A DNA stretch of 64,000 bases from Planctomycetota bacterium (GCA_025993795.1 JAMQHL010000017.1:33423-97422), one strand, 5' to 3'. Shown: positions 18,110-26,668, numbered from the stretch's first letter. Made by a program: numbers and translations. Notes: a model not told the origin generated them from the sequence alone.

Positions 18110-19917
18110 GGCAACACCTCCGCACTTTGGGCCGCGCTGAGGTCGGGGCTGCGGGCGGGTGTGAAGCGGCCTTGCATTACGTCGGCGGATTCCAGAATGC
18201 GGTAGCGGTACCCTTGCTCAACGAGGAAGAGCTGGCGATTGGCGCCGAATTCCTGGTCGCGGGTTTCGCGCGTGACCAGCGTGTAAAAGTGCGCGAGTTG
18301 TCCTTCGCCCTTGGGTCTCAAGATGCGCCCCAGGCGCTGCGCCTCTTCCTGGCGCGAGCCGAAGGTGCCACTCAGCTGGATCATCACGTTGGCGTCAGGC
18401 AGGTCGACTGCGAAGTTGCCCACTTTGCTTACCGCAAGAGCCTTGATCTCGCCTGCGCGGAATTTCGTGTACAGCTCGTCGCGTTTGCGGCTGGGCGTTT
18501 TGCCCTCGATCAGCGGCAGTTGAAAGCGTGTTGCCAGTTCATGCAACTGGTCCAGATACTGCGCGATCACGAGTATGCGGTCGCCCTGATGCAGCTTCAT
18601 CAGTGCTTCGGCGACGTCGAGCTTGACCGGGTTTTCTGCGGCAATGCGGTATTGGTCGCGCTGGCCCGCCATGGCGTAGGGCATGCGTTGCGGGCCGGGC
18701 AGGTCTACTCGCACCTCGGTGCAGTCGGCTTCGGCGATCCAGCCTTGCTTTTCAAGCTCGCGCCAAGGCACGTCGTAGCGCTTCGGCCCGACCAGGCTGA
18801 ACACGTCTTCTTCCAGGCCGTCCTCGCGCACCAGCGTCGCCGTAAGGCCAAGTCTGCGCCGCGACTGAATTTCAGCGGTGGCGCGAAACACGGGTGCCGG
18901 CAGCAGGTGGACTTCGTCGTAAATGATCAGGCCCCAGTCCGCGCGGTTGAAGATCTCAAAGTGGGGGAACTCTTCGCTCTTGCGCTTGCGATACGTGACA
19001 ATCTGGTACGTCGCGACCGTGACCGGCGCAATCGCCTTGCGCTCGCCGGTGTACTCGGCGATCTGTTCTTCGCGCAGCGTGGTCTTGTCAATCAGTTCAC
19101 GAATCCACTGGCGGACCGCAACCACGTTGGCCGTCAGGATCAGCGTGTGTGCCCTAACCAGCGCCATGGCGGCCATGGCTACAATCGTTTTGCCCGCGCC
19201 GCAGGGCAGTACTACGGCCCCGCTGCCGCCCCTTACACCGCCGCCCGCGTAGAAGACCTCGGCCGCCTCTTTCTGGTAGCGGCGCAGACCGAAGTCGCGC
19301 CCGCCGACGGTGTTGGTGCGCAACACAACGTCCAGCGGAGCACCAGGCGTATAGCCCGCCAAGTCCTCAACCGGAAACCCCAGCTTGACGAGCGCCTGCT
19401 TCAGGTAGCCGCGGGCTGATTGGTCAATGCGCGCGGTATGCTCATCGACAAACTCGCCGAAGTAGCGCTCGACCGTTTTCTGGTGCGCCAGCATCTTCAG
19501 CAGCGTGGTGTCGTCGCTGCGCAACAGAAACCCCTGGTCGTCGCGCTCAAGCACCAGGCGGCCATAGCGGCTTATGTATTCGAGCACTTCACTGCGTACG
19601 ATGTCGGGCACCGCATAGCGCGAATAGCGTTCAAGTTGTTCCAGTATCAGCGCCGCCGTGATGCCGCTGGAGGCCGCGTTCCACAACGACAGCGGCGTGA
19701 TGCGGTACGTGTGGATGTGCTCGGGGCTCTTGACCAGCTCAGCGAATGCAGCCAGCGCGTCGCGGGCCTGTTCATAGGCCGGGTGATCCACCTCAAGCAT
19801 GATGGTCAGGTCGGCTTGAACGATTGCAGGTCCGCGATTGTCGGGCAAGTCAGTGTCCTTGGGCGAAAAATCGAACGGAACAGTGTAGCAGAGACGAGGC
19901 CGCCGGTCATGGCCCAT
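18106..19917 (-). CDS. XPB/Ssl2-family DNA helicase
   Basis: A 603-aa protein. The N-terminal domain (PAIVQADLTIMLEV, residues 30-43, and the helices after it) is the Helicase_C_3-type domain. The SF2 core has PCGAGKT (238-244), the DEVH box (334-337), GLTATLVREDG with the XPB-specific RED motif (364-366), and motif VI EEAQRLGRILRPKG. XPB proteins are 3'-5' helicases of nucleotide-excision repair and transcription-coupled processes; bacterial roles are less clear. The start is uncertain. ATG 19917 has no ribosome site, while a TTG at codon 24 (19848) has AAGGA eight bases upstream. It heads a four-gene operon with 4-base overlaps. Confidence 0.88.
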   Translation of the reverse strand: MGHDRRPRLCYTVPFDFSPKDTDLPDNRGPAIVQADLTIMLEVDHPAYEQARDALAAFAELVKSPEHIHTYRITPLSLWNAASSGITAALILEQLERYSRYAVPDIVRSEVLEYISRYGRLVLERDDQGFLLRSDDTTLLKMLAHQKTVERYFGEFVDEHTARIDQSARGYLKQALVKLGFPVEDLAGYTPGAPLDVVLRTNTVGGRDFGLRRYQKEAAEVFYAGGGVRGGSGAVVLPCGAGKTIVAMAAMALVRAHTLILTANVVAVRQWIRELIDKTTLREEQIAEYTGERKAIAPVTVATYQIVTYRKRKSEEFPHFEIFNRADWGLIIYDEVHLLPAPVFRATAEIQSRRRLGLTATLVREDGLEEDVFSLVGPKRYDVPWRELEKQGWIAEADCTEVRVDLPGPQRMPYAMAGQRDQYRIAAENPVKLDVAEALMKLHQGDRILVIAQYLDQLHELATRFQLPLIEGKTPSRKRDELYTKFRAGEIKALAVSKVGNFAVDLPDANVMIQLSGTFGSRQEEAQRLGRILRPKGEGQLAHFYTLVTRETRDQEFGANRQLFLVEQGYRYRILESADVMQGRFTPARSPDLSAAQSAEVLP

Positions 19918-20041
19918 TGGGCGCTGTGCAGGCTAGAACGCGCGCGGGTTTTCACTGCCGTCGGGTCTTAGGGGCACAAGCACAGATCGGCCGACAGATT
20001 CGTCACAAACCGGCCCGGTGCATGCGTTTGGCTGCCTGAGA

Positions 20042-20077
20042 ACTGGCAGTATGCCAGTGGCAGTTGCTTGGCAACTG
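20042..20077 (+). promoter_or_regulatory. Two adjacent dyads, candidate activator (enhancer) sites
   Basis: ACTGGCA-GTA-TGCCAGT (20042-20058) and CAGTTGC-TTG-GCAACTG (20061-20077) are perfect 7-bp inverted repeats, each with a 3-base centre, separated by two bases. They share the core ACTGGCA/GCAACTGGCA. They lie about 95-125 bases upstream of a -24/-12 element, the usual distance for enhancers bound by NtrC-type activators, and such an activator is encoded in the operon downstream. Confidence 0.55.
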
Positions 20078-20167
20078 GCAATTGAGCGGTGCAGCCAATC
20101 TTACACGTCGGCCCCGAACCCACATATGCAGGGTTTCCGGTGCGTCGTGCCATTCGGCCCAGTCAAT

Positions 20168-20183
20168 TGGCACGCCAGGTGCT
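20168..20183 (+). promoter_or_regulatory. Candidate sigma-54 (-24/-12) promoter
   Basis: TGGCACG (20168-20174), four bases, then GTGCT (20179-20183). This matches the TGGCACG-N4-TTGCW consensus with one change, with the invariant GG and GC at the correct spacing. It reads toward the outer-membrane protein, kinase and NtrC-family regulator genes. Transcription would begin near 20193-20195, giving a leader of about 250 bases. Confidence 0.6.
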
Positions 20184-20198
20184 TTATCCCCTTTGTCT

Positions 20199-20357
20199 GA
20201 GAAACGGTTTCTCGGGCAAGAGGGAGGCAGCCGGCGGTATGGCCCCACCGACCGGCTGCCACGAATTTCCGGGGACAGGTGCGGGCGGCCTTGAAGTTGG
20301 TTTCCAGATCAGCGCCGTGGGTTTCCGATTCATTGGGTGCATCGGCGCCCGCACCTG
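20199..20357 (+). other. Strongly structured leader: three inverted repeats, possible RNA element or REP-type insertion
   Basis: Three inverted repeats follow the putative transcription start. The first is GAGAAAC-G-GTTTCTC (20199-20213). The second is GGCAGCCGG (20226-20234) with CCGGCTGCC (20252-20260), containing an inner CGGT/ACCG stem. The third is CAGGTGCGGGCG (20276-20287) with its exact complement CGCCCGCACCTG (20346-20357), enclosing 58 bases. The stretch AATTTCCGGGGACAG at 20264-20277 resembles dispersed REP-type sequences, so the last structure may be a repeat insertion rather than a regulatory RNA. No small gene is apparent in 19918-20441. Confidence 0.45.
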
Positions 20358-20441
20358 ACTCTGCTTTGGCTACGCGATTGTAAGCATGGGCGTCAGTGCT
20401 TAACGTCTAGCTACCCTGACCCCGCTTGGGAGCCACAAGAA

Positions 20442-21635
20442 ATGAGAACATGGTTTCTGTTGATTGCGGTGTTGGCTGCCGCGCCACTGATGGCAGAAGA
20501 CACTTCGCCCGACAACGCCGAAGAAGGCAAAGAACCAATCGACCCATGGGAAGACTTTGAAGTCGGCGACAAGACCGACGGCGCCTACCTGCCGCTTACA
20601 CTTGGGCGCGACCGCACCGGCCTTGGCTTGCGCACGCGCATGTCGTTCGGTTGGGACAGCAATGTGTACAAAGTAGACCGCAATCAGGACAACGCGTTCT
20701 ACCTGGACGGCGCGGCCTTTGGGTATGTCGGCGTAGATTTTGGTGCCGTGGCCCTGGGCGCGCGCGGCATGCTGGCCGGCCGTCTGCACTTCGGCGAGAC
20801 AGACGCCGACATGTGGGACATGAAGCTTGGCGGGTTCGTAAAGCTGCCCTATGGGGGCGGCGGCTGGGGCTTCGGTATCAGCGGCGACATTCTGTACCAG
20901 CAGTTGCAGACCTATGAGCTGCTGGGCCCGATCACGCGCCAGGACGACCTGCGCGCCGCAGGCGCAATTGCCCGCGCATACGTCGGCTACAAATGGGGCG
21001 GGTTCATGATTCTTGAGCTCGGGTTCACGGGCAAGACCGAGGACTTCACCGAAGAGAGAGAACTGACCAGCGTCGACAACTGGGAGATCGGGACAGATTT
21101 TTCAATCTGGTTCAACTTCTTCGACGTCATCGCAATCAAGCCCTACATCAAGTTCGACTACCAGTGGTTTCGAGACCAGTTGGACACCCAGGACGACGGC
21201 ACACCGCTTTCGACCGAAGACAAAGTGCAGTTGCTCAAGTTCGACTATGGCGCCGATCTTGACTTGGATTTCGGTTTCATCCGGGCCACGGCGCGCGCTT
21301 ACAGCCTGCGCCAGGACGACAGCGCCGCAGGCTTCCTGCGCTATTGGCAGTACGGCATACGCGGTGCCATCGACTTCATGATGGTTGGTGCCGTCAAATT
21401 GTCCGCCGGCGGCCATTTCTGGACGCGCGAGTACGACGACCGCGTTGACCTGGATACCGGCGAGCCCATGACGCTGTTCGAGCGCTACTTTTCAGCGTGG
21501 GTTGAGCTGTCATGGAACTTTTGGGAGTTCATGGACCTTGGTGCGCGCTACCGCTACTCGCGGCGCATCAGCGGGCTCAACAACGGCGGCTATGCTGACC
21601 ACGACCTGAGCGTTTTCCTGGGGATCAGCTTCTGA
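20442..21635 (+). CDS. Outer-membrane beta-barrel protein, first gene of a sensor-regulator operon
   Basis: A 397-aa protein with ATG at 20442 and GGGAG upstream. A signal peptide (residues 1-18, ending LMA) precedes an acidic linker. The rest is made of amphipathic strands such as VGVDFGAVALGARGMLAG, GGWGFGISGDILYQQL and VKLSAGGHFWTREYDD, ending HDLSVFLGISF with a terminal Phe. It is probably an outer-membrane protein of unknown cargo. The next gene starts on its stop codon (TGATG), so it is co-translated with the kinase. The candidate sigma-54 promoter and dyads upstream suggest that it is the regulated output. Confidence 0.72.
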   Translation: MRTWFLLIAVLAAAPLMAEDTSPDNAEEGKEPIDPWEDFEVGDKTDGAYLPLTLGRDRTGLGLRTRMSFGWDSNVYKVDRNQDNAFYLDGAAFGYVGVDFGAVALGARGMLAGRLHFGETDADMWDMKLGGFVKLPYGGGGWGFGISGDILYQQLQTYELLGPITRQDDLRAAGAIARAYVGYKWGGFMILELGFTGKTEDFTEERELTSVDNWEIGTDFSIWFNFFDVIAIKPYIKFDYQWFRDQLDTQDDGTPLSTEDKVQLLKFDYGADLDLDFGFIRATARAYSLRQDDSAAGFLRYWQYGIRGAIDFMMVGAVKLSAGGHFWTREYDDRVDLDTGEPMTLFERYFSAWVELSWNFWEFMDLGARYRYSRRISGLNNGGYADHDLSVFLGISF

Positions 21636-22948
21636 TGGTCAAAGGCCCGGGCAAACGTTCAGGACTGCTGCTTGGCTGGGCATTCTCGATGATTATGGCG
21701 GGCGCGCTGCTTGTCGGCGCGCTCGTTGCCTATCAGTTCATTCGCGCAGGCTACGAAGAGCAGCTTGAGCGCCGCCTCATGAGTTATGCTGCAACTTCTG
21801 CCTCTGCGTTCAATTCCAATTCTCTCGAAGCAATCGACGGCCCTGACGACGAGATTCTTGACTCGTACGCGGGCCGCCTCAAGCGTCTGCAAGCCGCCAG
21901 TGGCGTGCGCCGCGCCGCAGTGCTGCGCAGCGACGGCGTGTTGATTTTTGACACCAACGATGGCGTCTGGGGCCAGCGGGACTACGCATTTGCCGCCGAT
22001 GCCAATGAGCTCGAGCGTTGCTTTGCCGAGGGTCCGGTCGCCACCATCATGTACGAGGATGACTCGGGCCGCGTCTATCGCAACGCCTTTGCCCCCGTCG
22101 TGACGCGCGACGGTGCGATCAGCAACTTCGCCGTCGCCGTTGAGCTTGAAGCCGACTACACCCAGAAGCTCGGCTACGTGCGCCTGACCATGGTACTCAC
22201 GGTGCTGGGCGTGTTCTTCGTGACGCTGGGCGCCGCAGCCGTGCTTACACGCGCCTGGAACGCCATGCAGCGCGACCTTGCACGCCAGACACGCCTGGCC
22301 GAGCAGGCACAGTTCAGCGCGGGCATGGCTCACCAGATCAAGAACCCGCTGGCAGCGTTGCGCGGCTACGTCGAGCTGCTTGCGCGCAGCCTAACCGAGC
22401 CCATGCAACGCCAGATCGCCGACAAGCTGGTGAGCGAAATCAGCGCCCTTGACCGCGTCGTGCGCGACTTTCTGCAGTTCAGCCGCGGCGCCCACGGCAG
22501 CGTCGAGAAGCTGACCCTGGGTCAGGCCCTGCGCCCGGTGCTGGATGCCGCCCGTACCGCTGGCGGCGACAAGGTGACGGTCCACGACCCGGACCTGCCC
22601 GACATCGAAGTCGAAGTGGACAGCACCGCACTTCGCGAAGCCGTCAGCAATGTCATGGTCAACGCCGCTGAGGCAATGCGCGAAGACGGCGGCGACTTGC
22701 GGGTGCGGGCGTCTGCCACCGGGCGGCAGGTGAGCCTTGAGATCGAAGACAACGGCCCCGGCATGCCCGACGATGTGAAAGCGCGGCTGTTCACGCCCTT
22801 CGTAACCGGCAAGGCAGACGGTACCGGCCTGGGGCTACCAATTGCCCGGCGGCTGCTGCGCGACATGGGCGGCGACCTGGAACTGATTAAGACGGGCGCG
22901 TCAGGTACGATGTTCCGCGCAACATTTCTGCGGGAGGCACAGGAGTGA
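21635..22948 (+). CDS. Membrane sensor histidine kinase (NtrB/ZraS type)
   Basis: A 437-aa protein. Two membrane helices (about 11-34 and 182-204) flank a periplasmic sensor domain of about 145 residues. The phospho-acceptor is His233 in GMAHQIKNPLAALRG, the class that pairs with NtrC-type regulators. ATP-binding boxes are present: N box NVMVNAAEAM, G1 DNGPGMP and G2 GTGLGLPIARRLL. Its start overlaps the stop of the barrel gene by one base, and its stop overlaps the regulator start by four (GTGA). The signal is unknown, but its partner is almost certainly the next gene. Confidence 0.92.
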   Translation: MVKGPGKRSGLLLGWAFSMIMAGALLVGALVAYQFIRAGYEEQLERRLMSYAATSASAFNSNSLEAIDGPDDEILDSYAGRLKRLQAASGVRRAAVLRSDGVLIFDTNDGVWGQRDYAFAADANELERCFAEGPVATIMYEDDSGRVYRNAFAPVVTRDGAISNFAVAVELEADYTQKLGYVRLTMVLTVLGVFFVTLGAAAVLTRAWNAMQRDLARQTRLAEQAQFSAGMAHQIKNPLAALRGYVELLARSLTEPMQRQIADKLVSEISALDRVVRDFLQFSRGAHGSVEKLTLGQALRPVLDAARTAGGDKVTVHDPDLPDIEVEVDSTALREAVSNVMVNAAEAMREDGGDLRVRASATGRQVSLEIEDNGPGMPDDVKARLFTPFVTGKADGTGLGLPIARRLLRDMGGDLELIKTGASGTMFRATFLREAQE

Positions 22949-24282
22949 GCAAACCGAAAGTGCTGGTGGTAGACGACAAGGCAAGTATGCGCGACATGCT
23001 GGCGATGGCGCTTTCGGCGCGCGGCATGGATGTCACACAGGCGCCTGACGGCCAGAAGGCGCTTGAACTTGCGGGTGCCACGGGCTTTGACGCGATTGTC
23101 AGCGACCTGCGCATGCCCAAGCTTGACGGGATGGGACTGCTGAAGGCGTTGGGCGCACGCCGTGAACCACCACCGTTCATCATGATTACGGCACATGGCA
23201 GCGTGAAAGACGCCGTCGAAGCCATGAGCATGGGTGCCGCCGACTTTATCGAGAAGCCATTTGACCTTGCCGAGCTTGAGTTCAAGGTCGAACGCGCCAT
23301 TGAAGAGGGCAAACGCGGCGAGCCATCACGACCGCCCGGCGCGCAGGTATTGCCGGGAATGATCGGCACCGCCCCGCAACTGGCCGAAGTTGCCGACATC
23401 GTGGGCCGCGCCGCCCGCAGCACCGTGCCCGTCTTGATATTGGGAGAAAGCGGCACCGGCAAAGAACTCGTGGCGCACGCGGTGCACCAGTTGTCGGCCC
23501 GCAAGGACAAACCGTTCATCGCCGTGCACGCGGGTGCGCTGGCGCCGGGCGTGCTGGAAAGCGAGCTGTTTGGCCACGAGAAAGGCGCGTTCACTGGCGC
23601 TGATGCCCAGCGCAAAGGGCGCTTTGAGTCAGCCGATGGCGGCACGTTGTTTCTGGACGAGCTTGGCGAAATCCCGCCCAGCGTACAGGTCAAGCTGCTG
23701 CGCGTGCTGCAGGACAAGACCTTCGAACGCGTCGGCGGCAGCCAGCAGCTGCGCAGCGACGTGCGTCTTGTGTGCGCCACCAATCGTAACCTGCGCGAAA
23801 TGGTGCGCGAGGGAACATTCCGCGAAGACCTGTTTTATCGCGTCAACGTGGTGACCGTCACGCTGCCGCCGATGCGCGAGCGCGCCGGCGACCTGCCCGC
23901 GCTGGTCCACCACTTCATGAAGCGTGAGAACTCGCAACTCGCCGTTCCAGATGAAACCATGGCGCGGCTCCAGCACTATCACTGGCCGGGTAACGTGCGC
24001 GAGCTTGAGAACGTCATCCGCCGCTGCGTGGCACTGGCGCGGGGTGATGCCATCAAGCCCGAAGACCTGCCGCCCGAGATTCTGCAAGCCACGCGCCTGC
24101 CGCCCGGAGAGACCGCGCCCCAGGGGCTGGTCGGTGACCTGGAACGTCACGAACGCAACGCCCTGATGAACGCCCTTGAGGATACCGGCTGGAACGTGTC
24201 ACGCGCGGCGCGGATTCTGGGTGTGGGCCGAACTGCTCTGCAATACAAGATGAAGAAATATGGTCTCAAGAAGAGTGATTAG
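22945..24282 (+). CDS. NtrC-family sigma-54-dependent response regulator
   Basis: A 445-aa protein starting at GTG 22945. The receiver domain has the acidic pair DD (10-11), phospho-acceptor Asp54 in VSDLRMPKLDG, Thr in ITAHG and Lys in EKPF. The AAA+ domain has Walker A GESGTGKE (167-174), the sigma-54 contact loop GAFTGA (214-219) and the Walker B segment GGTLFLDELGEI. A Fis-type helix-turn-helix (NVSRAARILGVGRTALQYK) is at the C-terminus. All parts needed for sigma-54 activation are intact. The paired dyads at 20042-20077 are its most likely binding sites. Confidence 0.95.
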   Translation: MSKPKVLVVDDKASMRDMLAMALSARGMDVTQAPDGQKALELAGATGFDAIVSDLRMPKLDGMGLLKALGARREPPPFIMITAHGSVKDAVEAMSMGAADFIEKPFDLAELEFKVERAIEEGKRGEPSRPPGAQVLPGMIGTAPQLAEVADIVGRAARSTVPVLILGESGTGKELVAHAVHQLSARKDKPFIAVHAGALAPGVLESELFGHEKGAFTGADAQRKGRFESADGGTLFLDELGEIPPSVQVKLLRVLQDKTFERVGGSQQLRSDVRLVCATNRNLREMVREGTFREDLFYRVNVVTVTLPPMRERAGDLPALVHHFMKRENSQLAVPDETMARLQHYHWPGNVRELENVIRRCVALARGDAIKPEDLPPEILQATRLPPGETAPQGLVGDLERHERNALMNALEDTGWNVSRAARILGVGRTALQYKMKKYGLKKSD

Positions 24283-25006
24283 GCTGTTGAGTGCGCTGCT
24301 GGCGGCGCTGCTGTGTTTCGGCGTGGTGAACGCCGACATGCAGCAGTTGAAGCGCGACATCGATGGTCTCAAGAAAGAAGTTGCAGAGGCGCAGTCAAAG
24401 CAGTCGCAAGCTGACAAGGCCCTGCGGGACAATCTGAATGCCCAGAAGTCGGCCCAGGGCAAAGATCTTGAGGCACTGAAGCAGGAGGCGCAGGCGCTGG
24501 CGCGCACCGCATATCGCAGCACGGAGGACGCGCGCGCCGCCACGCAGAAACTCGCCGCCAAGCAAGGCGAGCTGCGCAATGAGGCGAGCAACCAGGCCGT
24601 GGCCCAGGTGAGCGCCGCCGGTGCCCTGGACGGCCGCGTAGACAGCGCGCGCACGGCGATTACGGACTGGAAGGCGGCAATCGGCGAGATCCCGCGCGCA
24701 CCGCAGGCCCGCGACCTGACAGGTATTCCCGCCGACGACCGCGACGCATTTCGCAAGACCGACATCAGCCGCCTCAAGGACTACGAAAGCTGGGCCGAGT
24801 CCGAACTGAAACGCATAGACAGTGAAGTGAAGGCAGCAGACAAACTGGCCGGCTGGAACGTGGCAGCGGCCAAGAACGGAGCCAGCCTGACAAGCGAAGC
24901 CAAGTCACTGAAGACATCGCTGGATGCCCGGCGCAAGTCCGTACAGGCAGCACAAGCCAGCGCCAAATCCACCCGCGAAACCATAGAGAAGCAGTTAGGG
25001 CGGTGA
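24260..25006 (+). CDS. Exported coiled-coil protein
   Basis: A 248-aa protein whose ATG lies 23 bases inside the regulator gene; an in-frame GTG at 24272 is an alternative start. A signal peptide (to about residue 25, VVNA) is followed by nearly continuous heptad-like helix rich in Lys, Gln, Ala and Glu. There is a short break with Pro near 148-162 (IPRAPQARDLTGIPADD). No enzymatic motif is visible. It is probably a periplasmic or surface coiled coil produced with the barrel-kinase-regulator operon. Confidence 0.65.
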   Translation: MVSRRVIRLLSALLAALLCFGVVNADMQQLKRDIDGLKKEVAEAQSKQSQADKALRDNLNAQKSAQGKDLEALKQEAQALARTAYRSTEDARAATQKLAAKQGELRNEASNQAVAQVSAAGALDGRVDSARTAITDWKAAIGEIPRAPQARDLTGIPADDRDAFRKTDISRLKDYESWAESELKRIDSEVKAADKLAGWNVAAAKNGASLTSEAKSLKTSLDARRKSVQAAQASAKSTRETIEKQLGR

Positions 25007-25059
25007 TCAGTGCGTCAGTCCGACGCCAAGCCACGAACGAAGGGCAAAGAAAAGTAGCC

Positions 25060-25122
25060 TGACCCTTTTTGACCCTTTTGTGACCCTTTTGACCCTTTTC
25101 CCTTTCTTGACCCCTGTTTCCT
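25060..25122. repeat. Tandem TGACCCTTTT repeat
   Basis: Four copies of a TGACCCTTTT unit (with small variations) run from 25060 to about 25100 and continue as CCCTTTCTTGACCCCTG and CCTTTC. A related pair of GACCCCGTTTCCGTT units lies at 25258-25289, preceded by the same AGCCTGACC phrase found at 25055-25063. The two blocks frame the gap 25007-25328, in which no gene is supported. They look like degraded REP-type sequences. Confidence 0.6.
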
Positions 25123-25250
25123 TTCTTGCGGAATCCGTTGTCCCGACCGGCCGCACGGTTGGTAGCATGGAAACAGACCCCGAAGCCGCCATGAAGCAGC
25201 CGGGGCGGCCATGGACGCGACAAAAGTGTGAGCCAGAAGCAGCAAAAAAA

Positions 25251-25290
25251 GGAGCCTGACCCCGTTTCCGTTTGACCCCGTTTCCGTTCT
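25251..25290. repeat. Second REP-like block with duplicated GACCCCGTTTCCGTT
   Basis: GGAGCCTGACCCCGTTTCCG followed by TTTGACCCCGTTTCCGTT gives two direct copies of a 15-mer, immediately after a run of seven A. It ends about 40 bases before the XRE gene and may lie in its promoter region. Confidence 0.5.
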
Positions 25291-25328
25291 GAGGACGAGT
25301 AAACTCTACAGCCGTACTCTCCCGTCCC

Positions 25329-25538
25329 ATGCTGGGAGCGGAACTTCGGAAAGCGCGGCAAGCGGCGGGGCTGACCCAGGAGAAGCTCGCCTTCAAGGCA
25401 GAGGTTCACCGGACCTACATCAGCATGTTAGAGCGCGGCCAAGGATCGCCGACCGTGGACACGTTGGTCCGCATCTGTAAGGCGTTGAAAATCCGCGCAT
25501 GGGAAGTGATGCGACGGGTTGGAGAAGGCAAACGGTAA
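25329..25538 (+). CDS. XRE-family (Cro/CI-type) transcription regulator
   Basis: A 69-aa single-domain protein. The helix-turn-helix is complete: LRKARQAAGLTQEKLAFKAE, then RTYISMLERGQGSPTVDTL as recognition helix and turn, then IRICKALKI-like final helices. Proteins of this size commonly regulate restriction-modification or toxin-type loci. It is convergent with the PLD-type gene (52 bases between stops). There is no strong ribosome site before the ATG. Confidence 0.88.
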   Translation: MLGAELRKARQAAGLTQEKLAFKAEVHRTYISMLERGQGSPTVDTLVRICKALKIRAWEVMRRVGEGKR

Positions 25539-25590
25539 ACGCCCGAGTCAGCAGGTGACTCTCGGCGCAAGCGTCCGGCCTGTTTGCTGC

Positions 25591-26640
25591 TTACTCTCGA
25601 CTGACCACCATCCCGAAGTGTTTCACAGCAGCGGCCTTGACGCCCTTGAAAGCCTTACGCTTCTCGTCAACCGCCAGAAACGTCCCTTGCGGCGAGCGCC
25701 ATTCTTTTCCTGCAACTTTCATCGGGCGCGACGAGTTCCAGTCAATCCAAGCGACAGGAACGCGCCACTCATCAGGCAATCCACCGCATATTTCGCGAAG
25801 CCTGTCGAGCCAGCCCCTCGGTGCGATGAAGTCTTCGCCGTTATCATCGCTCAAGACCTGGAGGTGCCCCGTTGCCACGCCTGCTGCGACGACACCGACC
25901 TTCTTGGAGTACATCAAGATCACATCTCCGGGGCGAACCGCCTTCATGTCGTCCTCTCTTGAGAACTTAGTCCAACAAGCTGCGTAGCCTGTGTCCTTCA
26001 TTGCCCGCTCACACCGAGCTGATGAGTCACCCCGGCGGTTCGTATTGCAGAGAAACAGGCGGGCGTCTTTACGAACCTTCATTGACCGCGCCCGCAGAAG
26101 CTCGGAATCAAATTCATGTTCCCCAACCACGTCACCGAGAGCTTTGAGTTTGCGTCGCGCAGCATTGGCGAGCTTCTCGCAACGAGCCAACTTCACTTCC
26201 GTAAGCGGCGAGGCGTGCCGCCACAGTTCGTCAAACCACTTCCCAAGGTCCACTGCGGCAGGGGGTGAAGCCTCAATGCCAGCTTCGATGTTGTGCCCCA
26301 GCCCTTTGCGGGTGAAGTTTGCAGAGGTGACGACGGCGTGCTCCTTGCCAAAGATGTAAACCTTGGCATGAAGCCGGTCGGAAACGTAACGTAGCTCAAA
26401 TCCCATACCCATCAGCCTGCGCAAGGCCGATGGATTTGACGCGCCCGCTGCGATGTCCAGCGGGGAAAGGCGAGTGATACAGCGTGCCTTGCGCAGCCTT
26501 CCGTCTCGGATCAGTTCAGACTCCGTAATGTAGGGCGACACGATGCGAAGCTCTTCTCGCGTTTCATGGAGCATCCGCCGCAGTACATCCTGATGAGCTG
26601 ACGGCCCAAGGATCACGCCCGATGACTTCGTTTTACCCAC
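25591..26640 (-). CDS. PLD nuclease-like protein with a C-terminal PUA/EVE-like domain
   Basis: A 349-aa protein starting at GTG 26640 behind AGAGGGG. The N-terminal half is a single PLD-like domain: LRIVSPYITESELI, then His91 and Lys93 in LHAKVYIFG, then TSANFTRKG (Ser106, Asn108). The Asp of the full HKD motif is not where expected, as in other one-motif PLD nucleases. The C-terminal half (192-345) begins ARLFLCNTNRRGD and continues MKAVRPGDVILMYSKKVGVVAAG. This is the pattern of PUA/EVE-type domains, which read modified bases. It is divergent from an SF2 helicase gene. A DNA-cleaving defence role is likely by context but unproven. Confidence 0.7.
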   Translation of the reverse strand: MGKTKSSGVILGPSAHQDVLRRMLHETREELRIVSPYITESELIRDGRLRKARCITRLSPLDIAAGASNPSALRRLMGMGFELRYVSDRLHAKVYIFGKEHAVVTSANFTRKGLGHNIEAGIEASPPAAVDLGKWFDELWRHASPLTEVKLARCEKLANAARRKLKALGDVVGEHEFDSELLRARSMKVRKDARLFLCNTNRRGDSSARCERAMKDTGYAACWTKFSREDDMKAVRPGDVILMYSKKVGVVAAGVATGHLQVLSDDNGEDFIAPRGWLDRLREICGGLPDEWRVPVAWIDWNSSRPMKVAGKEWRSPQGTFLAVDEKRKAFKGVKAAAVKHFGMVVSRE

Positions 26641-26668
26641 GCTTGCCCCTCTTTCTGAATGTCTTGCG

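Noticed and set aside
18127..19419. A 430-codon plus-strand open frame over XPB
   Set aside because: It is antisense to an intact XPB helicase with all motifs.
24774..25409. A 211-codon minus-strand open frame through the repeat region
   Set aside because: It overlaps the coiled-coil gene and reads through tandem repeats; its composition follows the repeats.
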